Counted from the stretch's first letter, positions 1 to 8,101 are shown. The stretch is DNA of 13,224 nucleotides from an uncultured Pseudomonadota bacterium (GCA_913040875.1 CAJWHX010000049.1:1-13224), one strand, 5' to 3'. Translations and numbers: made by a program. Notes: generated by a model not told the origin, from the letters alone.

Positions 1-1628
1 CAATAGACATCGGTACCCAGCCAAAATTGGTCGCCCATCCACCAGACTTGCTGGCCGCTCATCCACTGCGGAACGTTGGGAAGGGTGTTGCCAAACAAAG
101 AGTCATCCGATGAACGGTTTTCACTGTGGTTGAAGGTGACGCTCCCCGTCCAAGACCACGAGGGAAACGCAATGGTCCAGTCACTTTCCACACCCAGCAT
201 TCGAGTGCGTTCAAAGTTCATCGGAATTGATTCACGCTGGGCATTCTGCACAAAGATGATTTCGTCTTTGGTGTCTCTGGCAAATAGGGCAAGCTGTACA
301 TGATTTAGCCAGTGTAGCGGTTGCTGACGTGTCCAACCGATATCGACAGTGGTGCCGAGTTCCGGACGCAGGTTTGGATTTCCAATGATGGCCCCGCGGT
401 TCCCGTATATTTCTGAAAAGTCTGGGGGCCTAAATCCGCGAATCATAGAGATCCACACGTGGTCTCGTTCGGTGATGTGATGCAACAGGGAGGTTTTGGG
501 GGCAAACACAACGGTATCCGGTTGGGTGGTGAGCCAGTGCGTATTGACCCTCGAAGACCATTCCCAGTTGGCACCGATGAACTCTTGTCCGACCTGCACT
601 TGTTGACTGAACCGCTGATGGTCAGTGTCTTCAATCTGTTCATGCGCGAAGTCCATTCTGGATGACCAGCCGATACTCGGAAACCAACGTTCTGAATCGG
701 TCCATCGATGGAATCCCCTGAGACCAATCGAGTGGTACGACCAGTCAATCATCAGATTGCCCTGACCGAGATTCCCGTTGGTGTCATCGAGTATTTCTCG
801 CTGCTGGGTGTGCCACACTTGCAGATCGTGATGAGACTTTGCTCTGGTCCAGTCTCGGTTTAGTCCCGTCAAGTGTCGGTTGCTGTGTAAGCGCATGTCG
901 GGTGTTGGAATGATGATGTGACCAGGTATCCCTTGCAACTTACGAGCCCCTGTATGCACCAGTTCTGTTTTTCCCAGTGTCCACGTCCCCAAGAAGTTGC
1001 CCTGCGTAACATCGTTGTTGACGCGGGTTTTCCAGCGATCGTCTTCTGAATTGAAGGGGGTATTTCGATTGTCAAAATAGGGGTAGGCGTTGCTGGCAAA
1101 CAATCCAGACACGAAGATGTTGCCACTGGTTTTCCCTACTTCAAAAGGCGTGGAGCCACGTAGCCAAGCGTTGTTCCAAGAATCGATGCCCGTGTGCGTA
1201 GACTTTGTACCGTTGTCCAAGGTGTGCATGTCCAATACGCCACCGATGGTAGATGACATCAGGTGAAGTGGACTGTGCGAGCGATAGACGGTCATCGATC
1301 CCAGCATGCGCAAAGGGATGTCTTGTAGATTGACACTGCTGTTGCCATCTGGATTCAGTGGAACCCCGTTCAACAGGATCAGGTTCTGACGGGTAGAAGT
1401 CCCCCGAATGGAGATGGTGGCCTGCGTGCCCAAACCGCCCATGTCTCTAACCAATACACTACTTTGACGTTGCAACAGTTCTGCGATTGTTGTCGTGTTG
1501 GGGATGCTGTCATCTATGACCATCTCTGTACTGGCACTGGTTTGCGGCGCTGTGTCTTCCACAATGATCGTTCCGCCATTCGTGGTTTCCTCTGCGTGTA
1601 CCAACCCTGTCAGCCAAATCCAGAACAC
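1..1628 (-). CDS. TonB-dependent outer-membrane receptor, probable cobalamin/corrinoid transporter (BtuB-like), C-terminus beyond window
   Basis: The minus-strand frame is open from a GTG at 1628 to the window edge, about 542 codons; the last part of the barrel is missing. I chose GTG because GGGAG lies 8 nt upstream. A short hydrophobic signal (FWIWLTGLVHA) is followed by a TonB-box-like stretch (GTIIVEDTA) and a plug domain with the family patterns SIRGTSTRQNLILLNGVPL, a Tyr-Arg 'VYRSHSP' strand and GGVLDM. The rest is alternating aromatic/polar beta-strands with the typical GNPNLRPE motif in the later barrel. Such receptors import scarce ligands across the outer membrane using TonB energy. 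The gene is last in a cobS-cobC-bluB-cobT operon, about 50 nt after the cobT stop, so a corrinoid ligand is a reasonable inference; sequence alone would also fit a siderophore receptor. No frame is listed for it in simple closed-ORF scans because it runs off the edge. Confidence 0.88.
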   Translation of the reverse strand, partial: MFWIWLTGLVHAEETTNGGTIIVEDTAPQTSASTEMVIDDSIPNTTTIAELLQRQSSVLVRDMGGLGTQATISIRGTSTRQNLILLNGVPLNPDGNSSVNLQDIPLRMLGSMTVYRSHSPLHLMSSTIGGVLDMHTLDNGTKSTHTGIDSWNNAWLRGSTPFEVGKTSGNIFVSGLFASNAYPYFDNRNTPFNSEDDRWKTRVNNDVTQGNFLGTWTLGKTELVHTGARKLQGIPGHIIIPTPDMRLHSNRHLTGLNRDWTRAKSHHDLQVWHTQQREILDDTNGNLGQGNLMIDWSYHSIGLRGFHRWTDSERWFPSIGWSSRMDFAHEQIEDTDHQRFSQQVQVGQEFIGANWEWSSRVNTHWLTTQPDTVVFAPKTSLLHHITERDHVWISMIRGFRPPDFSEIYGNRGAIIGNPNLRPELGTTVDIGWTRQQPLHWLNHVQLALFARDTKDEIIFVQNAQRESIPMNFERTRMLGVESDWTIAFPSWSWTGSVTFNHSENRSSDDSLFGNTLPNVPQWMSGQQVWWMGDQFWLGTDVY

Positions 1629-1678
1629 TCTAATTTCTCCCGTTCGCTCTTCTATATCCCGTTTACTGAACAGGTTTG

Positions 1679-3409
1679 TTACGTGCGCCCAATGGGGTCC
1701 ATCGGTTCTGGAATCCCAGCCTCTTCAAACGTTGTCATCTCGGCAAGACAGCGGCAGGCAGACTGAACGAGTGGAATAGCCAGTGCAGCACCGGCCCCTT
1801 CACCGAGACGAATCCCCAAATCTAGCAGAGGCTCGAGTCCGAGGTCTTTGAGCATGTGTACATGGCTTGGTTCAGAGGATTGAGTTCCTGCTATCAATAC
1901 AGACGTCACCTTCGGATTGAGGCGACTGGCGATCAGCGCTGCGGCACCAGTGATGAATCCGTCGAGGACAACTGGTATGCGTCGTTCTGTGGCTTCCAGA
2001 ATAAGGCCCACCAACCCTGCAATTTCAAAACCGCCCAGTCGTTGCAAGATCTGAAGTGGAGACGAGAAGTGTTCTTGATGCAGGTCGAGCGCCTTTTGAA
2101 TGAGTACCGCTTTCCGAGAGAGCGTCTCCGTCCCAACTCCGGTTCCAATACCCACAACCTCTGATACAGACAGGTTCAGTATCGCACAAGCGATGGCACA
2201 GGCTGAAGTGGAGTTACCAATGCCCATCTCGCCAACACCGATGATACTCGGTGTAGACTCCGACAGTACCTTTCGCCCGCGTTCGATTGCAATTGCGCAT
2301 TCTTCCAACGTCATGGCTGATTCTGTTGAGAAGTTTCGCGTCCCGCGTCTCACTTTGGCATCGATCACACCGGTTGCCAACGAGAAATCGTGGTCTACCC
2401 CCATATCAACGACCTTGAGAGTTTGATTGTTTTCTCGTGTAATGGCGTTGATGGCTCCACCGCCCGACACAAATTGGATCACCATCTTCGCGGTCATCTC
2501 TGGGACGTAGGCACTGACTCTTTCCTCAGTGATACCGTGGTCACCAGCCAGCAGATAGATTCCTGCAGTGTCTAAGGTGGGTCGGTCGGTTTGTTTAAGG
2601 GCACACACCTGTAAGGAGATGGATTCCAGTCTTCCGAGACTCCCTTTGGGTTTGGTGAGGTTCTCTTGGCGATTGGAAGCAGATTGGAAATCGAAGGCTG
2701 CCGATGGTAATTGTTCTGGTTGCGTAGAATCTACAGATTCCGTATCGTCTGTTAGATAGGGTTCATTCCAGCCATTGTTGAACACGACATCCTTAAGCGC
2801 TTCTCGTTGTCTCCATCCCACAGCCTCCAATAACGGAGTTTCTGGAAATTCCACTGGATATCCGACGGTCATGTAGGCGATGATGCTCACGTGTGAGGGG
2901 ATATTTAGGATCTCTTTTACACTATCTGGCTCCATGATACTGAGCCATCCCATGCCAATCCCTTCCGCACGTGCAGCCAGCCACATGTTTTGTACGGCAA
3001 GACAGGTACTGTACACATCGGTCTCTGGAATGGTGTGGCGTCCCAAGACTTGCTCTCCGCCACGCGTGTGATCACAGGTAATAATGATGTTGAGTGGAGA
3101 GTCCAAGATGCCCTGCAGTTTAAGAGCTCCATAGTGAACGTGTCGTTCGTCTTCCCAAACAGCGGCGGCACGCTCATTGCACTCGACAAAGTGGTGATGC
3201 ACCTGTGTTCGTTTATCCACATCGTTCAATACAATAAAGTTCCACGGTTGCATCATGCCTACAGATCCAGCCGCATGACCAGCCCGTAGAATTCGATGTA
3301 AGGTCTCTGTTGGGATTGGATCCGGACGATACATGCGAATATCTCGCCGAGCTAAGATGGCTTTGTATACAGCACTGCGTTCGTCTACCGAAAAATCATT
3401 CTTTGCCAT
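1679..3409 (-). CDS. bluB-cobT: Bifunctional BluB-CobT fusion: 5,6-dimethylbenzimidazole synthase / nicotinate-nucleotide:DMB phosphoribosyltransferase
   Basis: A 576-residue protein with two enzyme domains. Residues about 5-215 are BluB, a flavin-destroying nitroreductase-fold enzyme that converts FMNH2 to dimethylbenzimidazole (DMB). It has the RRDIR motif (21-25), SVGMMQPWNFIV and GWLSIMEP with the conserved serine near residue 157. A Thr/Ser/Glu-rich linker (about 216-240) leads to CobT, which transfers phosphoribose from nicotinate mononucleotide to DMB, giving alpha-ribazole phosphate. CobT shows LAGDHGITEERVSAY (near 287), GEMGIGNST with its Glu near 394, and IRLGEGAGAALAIPL with the general-base Glu near 537. 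Both halves look full length and intact. ATG 3409 has GGAG six nt upstream; a TTG at 3421 in the same frame is an alternative. The start overlaps the cobC end by 14 nt, implying translational coupling. Confidence 0.93.
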   Translation of the reverse strand: MAKNDFSVDERSAVYKAILARRDIRMYRPDPIPTETLHRILRAGHAAGSVGMMQPWNFIVLNDVDKRTQVHHHFVECNERAAAVWEDERHVHYGALKLQGILDSPLNIIITCDHTRGGEQVLGRHTIPETDVYSTCLAVQNMWLAARAEGIGMGWLSIMEPDSVKEILNIPSHVSIIAYMTVGYPVEFPETPLLEAVGWRQREALKDVVFNNGWNEPYLTDDTESVDSTQPEQLPSAAFDFQSASNRQENLTKPKGSLGRLESISLQVCALKQTDRPTLDTAGIYLLAGDHGITEERVSAYVPEMTAKMVIQFVSGGGAINAITRENNQTLKVVDMGVDHDFSLATGVIDAKVRRGTRNFSTESAMTLEECAIAIERGRKVLSESTPSIIGVGEMGIGNSTSACAIACAILNLSVSEVVGIGTGVGTETLSRKAVLIQKALDLHQEHFSSPLQILQRLGGFEIAGLVGLILEATERRIPVVLDGFITGAAALIASRLNPKVTSVLIAGTQSSEPSHVHMLKDLGLEPLLDLGIRLGEGAGAALAIPLVQSACRCLAEMTTFEEAGIPEPMDPIGRT

Positions 3410-3944
3410 TGAGTACTCCAATCTTTTCCCACGTCAGATGGGGGACGGGGGTCGACATTGCCGCCTCCCAAGACGCTCCAGCAAGAACTCTGAGGGTTCG
3501 AACCACACCGGCGTGGGCGATTAAAACAGGTTCGGTAGACAATGTTGTCTGAGAGAGCCAGGCTTTGACTCTGTCTCGCAACATAGCGATATTTTCTCCA
3601 TCAGGAGGGATAACGTGTTGCCAATCGCCACACCATTCTTCCCATCTGTGTGTATCCAATGTTTGAAGGTCGTCGTAACTTTGTCCTTGCCAAGACCCCA
3701 TCGAAATCTCTCTCAGATTTGGGTCGACTTGCACCGATACCTTCCAAGACTTTGAACACAGGTTTGCCAACGTGTGGCATCTTGGCAGATCAGAAGTCCA
3801 AAGTTCCGTTGGTGTAACGGGCGTCGACTCAAGGACTCGTTTCACAGCCTCATCCCAAGATATCGATATCGGGACAGGAGATTGACCAATACAGAGTCCG
3901 TTGGACTGTGTCGGAGGGTGTCTACAAATCCAAATGTGTGTCAT
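3396..3944 (-). CDS. cobC: Alpha-ribazole phosphatase, histidine phosphatase superfamily (CobC)
   Basis: A 182-residue histidine-phosphatase fold protein. It opens with IWICRHPPT, where the nucleophilic His9 follows Arg8; the usual RHG is RHP, a form I associate with CobC-like family members. Then come NGLCIGQSPVPI, a second Arg in SDLPRCHTLA, the acid in REISMGSWQGQSYDDL, and the second catalytic His in VLIAHAGVVRTL, so all core residues are present. In cobalamin assembly it removes phosphate from alpha-ribazole phosphate (or from adenosylcobalamin phosphate). Its ATG overlaps the cobS stop as ATGA and its end overlaps bluB-cobT, placing it firmly in the cobalamin operon. By sequence alone it could be a generic phosphoglycerate-mutase-like phosphatase; the context makes CobC the best call. 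Confidence 0.88.
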   Translation of the reverse strand: MTHIWICRHPPTQSNGLCIGQSPVPISISWDEAVKRVLESTPVTPTELWTSDLPRCHTLANLCSKSWKVSVQVDPNLREISMGSWQGQSYDDLQTLDTHRWEEWCGDWQHVIPPDGENIAMLRDRVKAWLSQTTLSTEPVLIAHAGVVRTLRVLAGASWEAAMSTPVPHLTWEKIGVLNGKE

Positions 3945-4705
3945 GCGACCACCATATAGAGCACCGCCAACTCGGTAATCTGCTGTGTGGCTCCCAGAAA
4001 GTCACCCGTCAGTCCTCCAACGCGTTTTTGAAAACGCCATCCTAATATGGCTGTAACGACCAAGACAAGTCCCCACAGTTGAAAGGCATGGATAAGGTCT
4101 AACCATTGAATATAGACGGCAAGACTAGTGATAGCGAAGCCGAATCCACATACAATACCGGCTTGAATCTTACCGGATCGAGCCACGTCTCTTGATTTTG
4201 AAGTATCGTCTGTTCTTCGAGCATAGGGGAGGAGTCCCAATAGGGCTACTGGAGCAACCCGGGATAGACTTTGTCCCAGAAGCCAGCCTTTGACGTGATC
4301 GATTTCAAGTAGTAACGAACATCGAATAGCCAACACAGAAACGACGCCGAGTGTACCGAATGTTCCTATTCTACTGTCTTTGAGAATCCTTAGGACATCT
4401 TCTGCTGTGTATCCACCACCCATAGCATCGCAGGTATCGGCAAGTCCATCTTCATGGAAACCACCGGTGATCAAAAATCCAATCGTGACGGTGAGTAGAA
4501 CCGCTGAAAGTGACGACACACCTTGTGCAAGACCCCACCAAACAGCAGCATACAATCCGCCAAGAAACAGACCAACAACTGGAAACCACATCGATATCCA
4601 CGTCCATGTTTCCTGTGGATAGGGAAATCCACCCACTGGAATTCGCGTCAAGAATGTCCATGATGCTCGAAATGAATTGACGCAAAGTTGAAGAATGGAG
4701 GTCAT
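3941..4705 (-). CDS. cobS: Adenosylcobinamide-GDP ribazoletransferase (cobalamin-5'-phosphate synthase, CobS)
   Basis: A 254-residue inner-membrane protein with several hydrophobic helices. The signature GGFHEDGLADTCDAMGGG lies at about residues 81-98, and the N-terminal WTFLTRIPVG (16-25) and KDSRIGTFG segments also match CobS. It condenses AdoCbi-GDP with alpha-ribazole (or its phosphate), the last assembly step of cobalamin. The same frame opens upstream to an ATG at 4771, but the preceding residues do not resemble the family; ATG 4705 begins right before the conserved region, with AGGGA just upstream. It is the first gene of the tight operon; 131 nt separate it from the rhodanese gene. 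I found no cobalamin riboswitch and no convincing sigma70 promoter in that gap. Confidence 0.93.
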   Translation of the reverse strand: MTSILQLCVNSFRASWTFLTRIPVGGFPYPQETWTWISMWFPVVGLFLGGLYAAVWWGLAQGVSSLSAVLLTVTIGFLITGGFHEDGLADTCDAMGGGYTAEDVLRILKDSRIGTFGTLGVVSVLAIRCSLLLEIDHVKGWLLGQSLSRVAPVALLGLLPYARRTDDTSKSRDVARSGKIQAGIVCGFGFAITSLAVYIQWLDLIHAFQLWGLVLVVTAILGWRFQKRVGGLTGDFLGATQQITELAVLYMVVA

Positions 4706-4836
4706 AAAATCCCTACACAGAGGCTGACAATATTGTATGCATCTTTGTAACGACAATTGTGATATTTGCAACGATATACAAGGGTATACTCATCAGAGAG
4801 TTAGACGCTCGAGATTTTATAAACCTGAATGATACC

Positions 4837-5232
4837 CTACGCTTCTTCGACAGTGTATCCAGCTTCTTTCCACGCCACGTTTCCACCATCCAAAATGCGG
4901 ACATTGGTGTACCCATAATCCTTGAGTAACTTTGCCGCTACTGAAGCGACCAAACCGAGTGTACAGGTGGTAATGATGGGTCGGTCTTTATCTTCAAGAC
5001 AGGGTGCTCTATACTCTTCCGGCATACTGTGGTCTGCTTTAAAATAGAGTGTCCCCATTGATACATTCTCCGATCCTGGGATGATTCCGGTAAGAGAAAG
5101 ATCTTCTTTGTCCCGAATATCCAAGACCAGTGTGTTTGGCTCATTGTCTAAAGCCGCCCGGACTTGATCTGGGGTGAGGGCTTCGATATTGGTGCGGGAT
5201 TCTTGTACGAGTTCTGTAAAGTTGTCTGACAT
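4837..5232 (-). CDS. Single-domain rhodanese-like protein (sulfurtransferase family)
   Basis: A 131-residue cytoplasmic protein made of a single rhodanese domain: LTPDQVRAALDN, LVLDIRDKEDL (35-45), GIIPGSENVSMG, then IITTCTLGLVAS with the presumed active-site Cys90, and a C-terminal LDGGNVAWKEAGY. Family members carry persulfide sulfur on that cysteine. The loop has the Cys but Val-Ala-Ser where many rhodaneses have Arg-Ser, so donor/acceptor specificity cannot be inferred. The frame extends to 5322, but ATG 5232 has AGAGG seven nt upstream and begins just before the domain, so I use it. It lies on the same strand as cobS but 131 nt away, and a functional link with cobalamin synthesis is not evident. 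Confidence 0.85.
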   Translation of the reverse strand: MSDNFTELVQESRTNIEALTPDQVRAALDNEPNTLVLDIRDKEDLSLTGIIPGSENVSMGTLYFKADHSMPEEYRAPCLEDKDRPIITTCTLGLVASVAAKLLKDYGYTNVRILDGGNVAWKEAGYTVEEA

Positions 5233-5389
5233 GTTGATTCCTCTGTAATGAGATGGACAGAAACAGTTTGCCCTTCTTCTTAGCCTAATTTTTACTGTGG
5301 AGAAGTCGATTATCAATCTCATGTATTAAATCAATGAGACCATAGAGGAAATTGCCATCAAAGTTCTTAAAATCTGGTTCAAACTGAGA

Positions 5390-5971
5390 CTAAGCGAAGA
5401 ACAACTGTGCGATGGCTAGTCCGAACCCTACCGTAGCATACATCACTTTGCCAACCATACTTACTCCCAAACCAACCATGTGAGCTAAACCCGCTTTGTG
5501 TGCACGTTGGATTCGATACGGTTCGTCTGGGGGCAACTCTTTGAGTTCTCCAACTCGACCTCCGAAATAGGCAAAACCAAAGATGAGTAAAATACCAATA
5601 AAAACGGATGGTAGAACCCCCGTTCCAAATGTGAATAATGTGAATCCTCCCCCTCCAGTACAGCTGACAAAGCAGGCGAGGATGACCCCGAATAGAGCAT
5701 ATCTTCCAGATGTTTTACTCGAACCGCCCATCTGTGACACAATTCCCGGAGCCATAAAGTCGGCAACGGTCATGACAATTCCAAGCACGATTGAAATGAT
5801 ACAACACGTCCAGCTACCTTGAGATGCTCCGGATCCGATACCGACTTGGATCAGGAGATTTCCGAGTGCTGTCAGTGGTGGACCAGGGAGCACTGGTAGC
5901 AAGGAACCCACAAATCCTGACAATAAAAATAATCCTCCAATACTGAAAAAGACTACTGACATGAGTTCCAT
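5390..5971 (-). CDS. DUF456-family integral membrane protein, function unknown
   Basis: A 193-residue, strongly hydrophobic protein with four or five predicted membrane segments (about 4-25, 28-50, 55-72, 90-135, 165-192). The pattern VGSLLPVLPGPPLT near the N-terminus, the central VADFMAPGIVSQMGGSSKTSGRYALFG (two adjacent stretches: VADFMAP and the Gly/Ser-rich segment after it) and the ending with Gly-rich helices match the DUF456 family, which has no assigned biochemical role. It is a little longer than typical members; the extra residues include an ELPPDEPYR soluble loop before the last helix. ATG 5971 has GAGGT close upstream. It starts 58 nt after the lipoprotein gene on the same strand, so the two may be co-transcribed. 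Confidence 0.75.
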   Translation of the reverse strand: MELMSVVFFSIGGLFLLSGFVGSLLPVLPGPPLTALGNLLIQVGIGSGASQGSWTCCIISIVLGIVMTVADFMAPGIVSQMGGSSKTSGRYALFGVILACFVSCTGGGGFTLFTFGTGVLPSVFIGILLIFGFAYFGGRVGELKELPPDEPYRIQRAHKAGLAHMVGLGVSMVGKVMYATVGFGLAIAQLFFA

Positions 5972-6029
5972 ATTTACCTCGACTTAGGGAACGTTGGTGA
6001 TGCCTTTCTCGATAGCTATCTGATAAAGG

Positions 6030-6374
6030 TTACTGTTCAGGGGATAGTAGAATCTCTGGTACCACTTCTACCTGTCCCATAAAATGTTCTTCCATACATT
6101 GGTTGTGGCATTCGTTTTGGATTTGTTCAGCGCCGACCGATTCAGCCTGCCTTGATTGAATGCAGGTTTCTGTGCACGTTGCGATTTGTTGTTGATTGGC
6201 ATCGAGCTCTGCCTGGGTGACATCTGGGACGTTGCATCCAATTTTGACCCCTTCAGGACAGTCATCAGATTCAGAAAGAATGGGCGCGGATTTTGGTATA
6301 GGATCCACTGTTGGGGTAGGCTGTTTTGCACAACCAAGCAAACAGATCAAAGAGAGCAGACAACTTTTGGACAT
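6030..6374 (-). CDS. Small Cys-rich lipoprotein with twin CX3C motif, function unknown
   Basis: A 114-residue precursor. A Lys-containing n-region and hydrophobic core end in the lipobox LLGC, with lipidation at Cys15; a Pro/Thr-rich tether follows (16-35). The mature part has six further cysteines arranged as Cys39-X7-Cys47 and then a twin CX3C pair, Cys67-X3-Cys71 and Cys89-X3-Cys93, separated by 17 residues. The helical, Gln/Glu-rich sequence around them suggests two helices stapled by disulfides. I do not recognise a family and assign no function. It would be anchored in the inner or outer membrane; residue +2 is Ala, so E. coli-style inner-membrane retention by Asp is not indicated. An alternative longer frame on the same strand (6271-6582) overlaps it but lacks any signal or domain and looks like a shadow. 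Confidence 0.72.
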   Translation of the reverse strand: MSKSCLLSLICLLGCAKQPTPTVDPIPKSAPILSESDDCPEGVKIGCNVPDVTQAELDANQQQIATCTETCIQSRQAESVGAEQIQNECHNQCMEEHFMGQVEVVPEILLSPEQ

Positions 6375-6667
6375 GGCGATTCCGATGTGATTGGTTTGGG
6401 ATTAAGATAGCACTATTGCACAAAGTGTGTCGTTTGAGTAGGGATTCAATGACCAAATTTCTATTAGAGCCATTTTTTGAAGTCATCGAGATAGTGCCGC
6501 CCAATAGACTTAGTACCTGTGCTCGATTGCTGATGAGTTGATGGGAGTGGTCAACATATATGAGTGTGTGGCAATCTACCATCGGATTTATTTGGATTCG
6601 ATATAGTTAATTGAGTCCATTGAATCACGGTCACAATCTATATTTGGTCTGATAGTGATGAGCAGAC

Positions 6668-7051
6668 TCATGAATGAGTGTAGTAGCCAGAGAGGGTCAT
6701 TCGGTTGCCATTGTGATAACACTGTACACTCTCACCTGGTTGGACAGGCAATCCACTGACGAACCGATGATTTTCGCGAGACTCGTAGATGTATTGACCG
6801 TTAATCTTTAACGCTCCGATGTAACTTCCAGGATAAGATTGTACAACATCGGTGATCATGAATGTTTGCGTTGTATTGTTTGTGTACAGGGTATCCCAAG
6901 AATTACAGGATGCATTGAAACTTGAAATTGGATTGTTTCCAGTGCTAACGTTGGGTCCTTTGGGATAAGCACTGGCGGTTTGTAGAGAATCAACCAACAC
7001 AGATGCACAAAGTAATAGAAATCCGAGTGACAAGAGAGTTTTGGGGTTCAT
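6668..7051 (-). CDS. Small secreted protein, function unknown
   Basis: A 127-residue precursor with a Sec signal peptide: Lys4, a hydrophobic core (5-20) and a likely signal peptidase I site after TASA (Ala28). The mature part is about 99 residues, Asn/Ser/Tyr/Thr-rich, with only two cysteines (Cys49 and Cys111) that could form one disulfide. Its alternating pattern (TFMITDVVQSY, IGALKINGQYIYESRE, RFVSGLPVQPGESVQCY, MTLSGYY) suggests a compact beta-sandwich. The 'LPVQPGESVQCY' turn resembles loops of exported beta-sandwich proteins, but I recognise no named family. ATG 7051 has GGAG seven nt upstream. It is transcribed divergently from the esterase gene; nothing indicates a functional tie. 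Confidence 0.7.
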   Translation of the reverse strand: MNPKTLLSLGFLLLCASVLVDSLQTASAYPKGPNVSTGNNPISSFNASCNSWDTLYTNNTTQTFMITDVVQSYPGSYIGALKINGQYIYESRENHRFVSGLPVQPGESVQCYHNGNRMTLSGYYTHS

Positions 7052-7176
7052 AATTTAGCTCCGTGTAAAAACGTAGATAGGATAAGGAGTACACCAAGTC
7101 AGGTTGGAGTGAGGTTTGTTGTAAACATTTACGGTTTTGTTCTGTATAGATTCGCGTTGCTGGTTACGAAAGAAGT

Positions 7177-7205
7177 TTGTAAATGAGCAATGCAACCACT
7201 ATACT
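7177..7205 (+). promoter_or_regulatory. Candidate sigma70-type promoter for the esterase gene
   Basis: TTGTAA (7177-7182) and TATACT (7200-7205) are separated by exactly 17 nt, with a predicted start near 7212, about 56 nt before ATG 7268. The -10 matches the consensus at five of six positions and the -35 at four of six. Confidence 0.42.
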
Positions 7206-7255
7206 AGACATACAGCTATATTGACTGGCATATATTATTAATGTTTGACTTTAAC

Positions 7256-7260
7256 AGGAG
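7256..7260 (+). promoter_or_regulatory. Ribosome binding site deciding the esterase start
   Basis: AGGAG lies seven nt before ATG 7268. The upstream in-frame ATG at 7241 has no purine-rich site, which favours 7268. Confidence 0.6.
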
Positions 7261-7267
7261 AAACAAA

Positions 7268-8101
7268 ATGATTTTTGTAACACTTGGATTATTGACCGCT
7301 TGTGGACCAGACAACATGACGAGTTTCGACCACAATGGTGTGGATCGTGAGTATTTGCTTTACGCTCCCACAAATGAGAGCAGTGAATCAAAACCACTTC
7401 TCCTCAATCTTCATGGCTTCGGCGGTACGGCAAACAGTCAAATGGAGTGGGCGGATATGCGAGATCTTGCTGATGCCAACAACTTTTTGCTGGTCTATCC
7501 TCAAGGTGCAGAGATGAGTGGGTCATCCCATTGGAATTCGAGTCTTCCAGGTGAAGACAACAAAAGCACGTCGGATGACTTTGGGTTTTTGAATGCGCTG
7601 GTGGATTACCTGATTGCCAATAACAATGTCGATGCCGATCGAGTGTATGTTGGTGGTTATTCGAACGGTGGATTTATGAGCTATTCACTCGCTTGCTACC
7701 ACAGCGACAAATACGCTGCTATTTTTGCGGTCTCGTCAACGATGACCAATTCTTTTGAAGGCGATTGTGCGCCTACACGACCCCTTTCAGTACTCAGCGC
7801 AAATGGAACCGACGATGGGGTCGTACCATATAACGGCAGCGAAGTCTACAATAGCCAAGCTGATGTCGCCGATTATTGGAAAACGCACAACAATATCACA
7901 ACAGATGCAGAAGTCACCGACATCACGAGTGCAATTCAGCGTACGAGTTACACCGGTGGTGACAGCGGTACAGCGGTTGATCATTATCGACTGGAAGGCG
8001 GTACTCACGTTTGGCATGAGGACGATTTTGGAGGCTCTGATCTCAATACTCTCGTGTGGGAGTTTGTCTCTGCTCACAGCTTAGACGGGGCTGTAGAGTA
8101 G
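7268..8101 (+). CDS. PHB depolymerase / feruloyl-esterase-like alpha/beta-hydrolase lipoprotein (LpqC-type)
   Basis: A 277-residue exported lipoprotein: hydrophobic start and lipobox LTAC give Cys12 as the lipidated residue. The fold is an alpha/beta-hydrolase of the esterase-PHB type: NGVDREYLLYAP (23-34), oxyanion region LLLNLHGFGG (44-53), YPQGAE, nucleophile elbow GGYSNGG with Ser132, acid in NGTDDGVVPY (Asp183 by alignment with the HGTxD motif) and His247 in EGGTHVW. The catalytic triad is therefore complete. Family members cleave polyesters such as polyhydroxybutyrate or feruloyl/acetyl esters of plant polysaccharide; the substrate here cannot be told. ATG 7268 has AGGAG at ideal distance; an upstream ATG at 7241 would add a charged NRRNK n-region that the shorter signal lacks, so it stays possible. 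A broken relative lies head-on just downstream. Confidence 0.87.
   Translation: MIFVTLGLLTACGPDNMTSFDHNGVDREYLLYAPTNESSESKPLLLNLHGFGGTANSQMEWADMRDLADANNFLLVYPQGAEMSGSSHWNSSLPGEDNKSTSDDFGFLNALVDYLIANNNVDADRVYVGGYSNGGFMSYSLACYHSDKYAAIFAVSSTMTNSFEGDCAPTRPLSVLSANGTDDGVVPYNGSEVYNSQADVADYWKTHNNITTDAEVTDITSAIQRTSYTGGDSGTAVDHYRLEGGTHVWHEDDFGGSDLNTLVWEFVSAHSLDGAVE

Noticed and set aside
443..748. Minus frame of 101 codons inside the receptor gene
   Set aside because: Different frame from the open receptor frame, which has coherent barrel strands throughout; Pro/Cys-rich shadow without a start signal.
4706..4836. Possible cobalamin riboswitch or promoter before cobS
   Set aside because: No B12-box-like core or paired arms could be found, and the TACAAT-like -10 has no -35 at a proper distance.
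6003..6029. Imperfect hairpin just after the lipoprotein stop (CCTTT...AAAGG)
   Set aside because: It has a mismatch and a bulge and is not followed by a T tract in either direction, so a terminator call is not supported.
6271..6582. Minus frame of 103 codons overlapping the lipoprotein gene and the upstream gap
   Set aside because: No signal peptide, domain or ribosome site; the lipobox-bearing frame 6030-6374 is the convincing one, leaving 6375-6667 without a supported gene.
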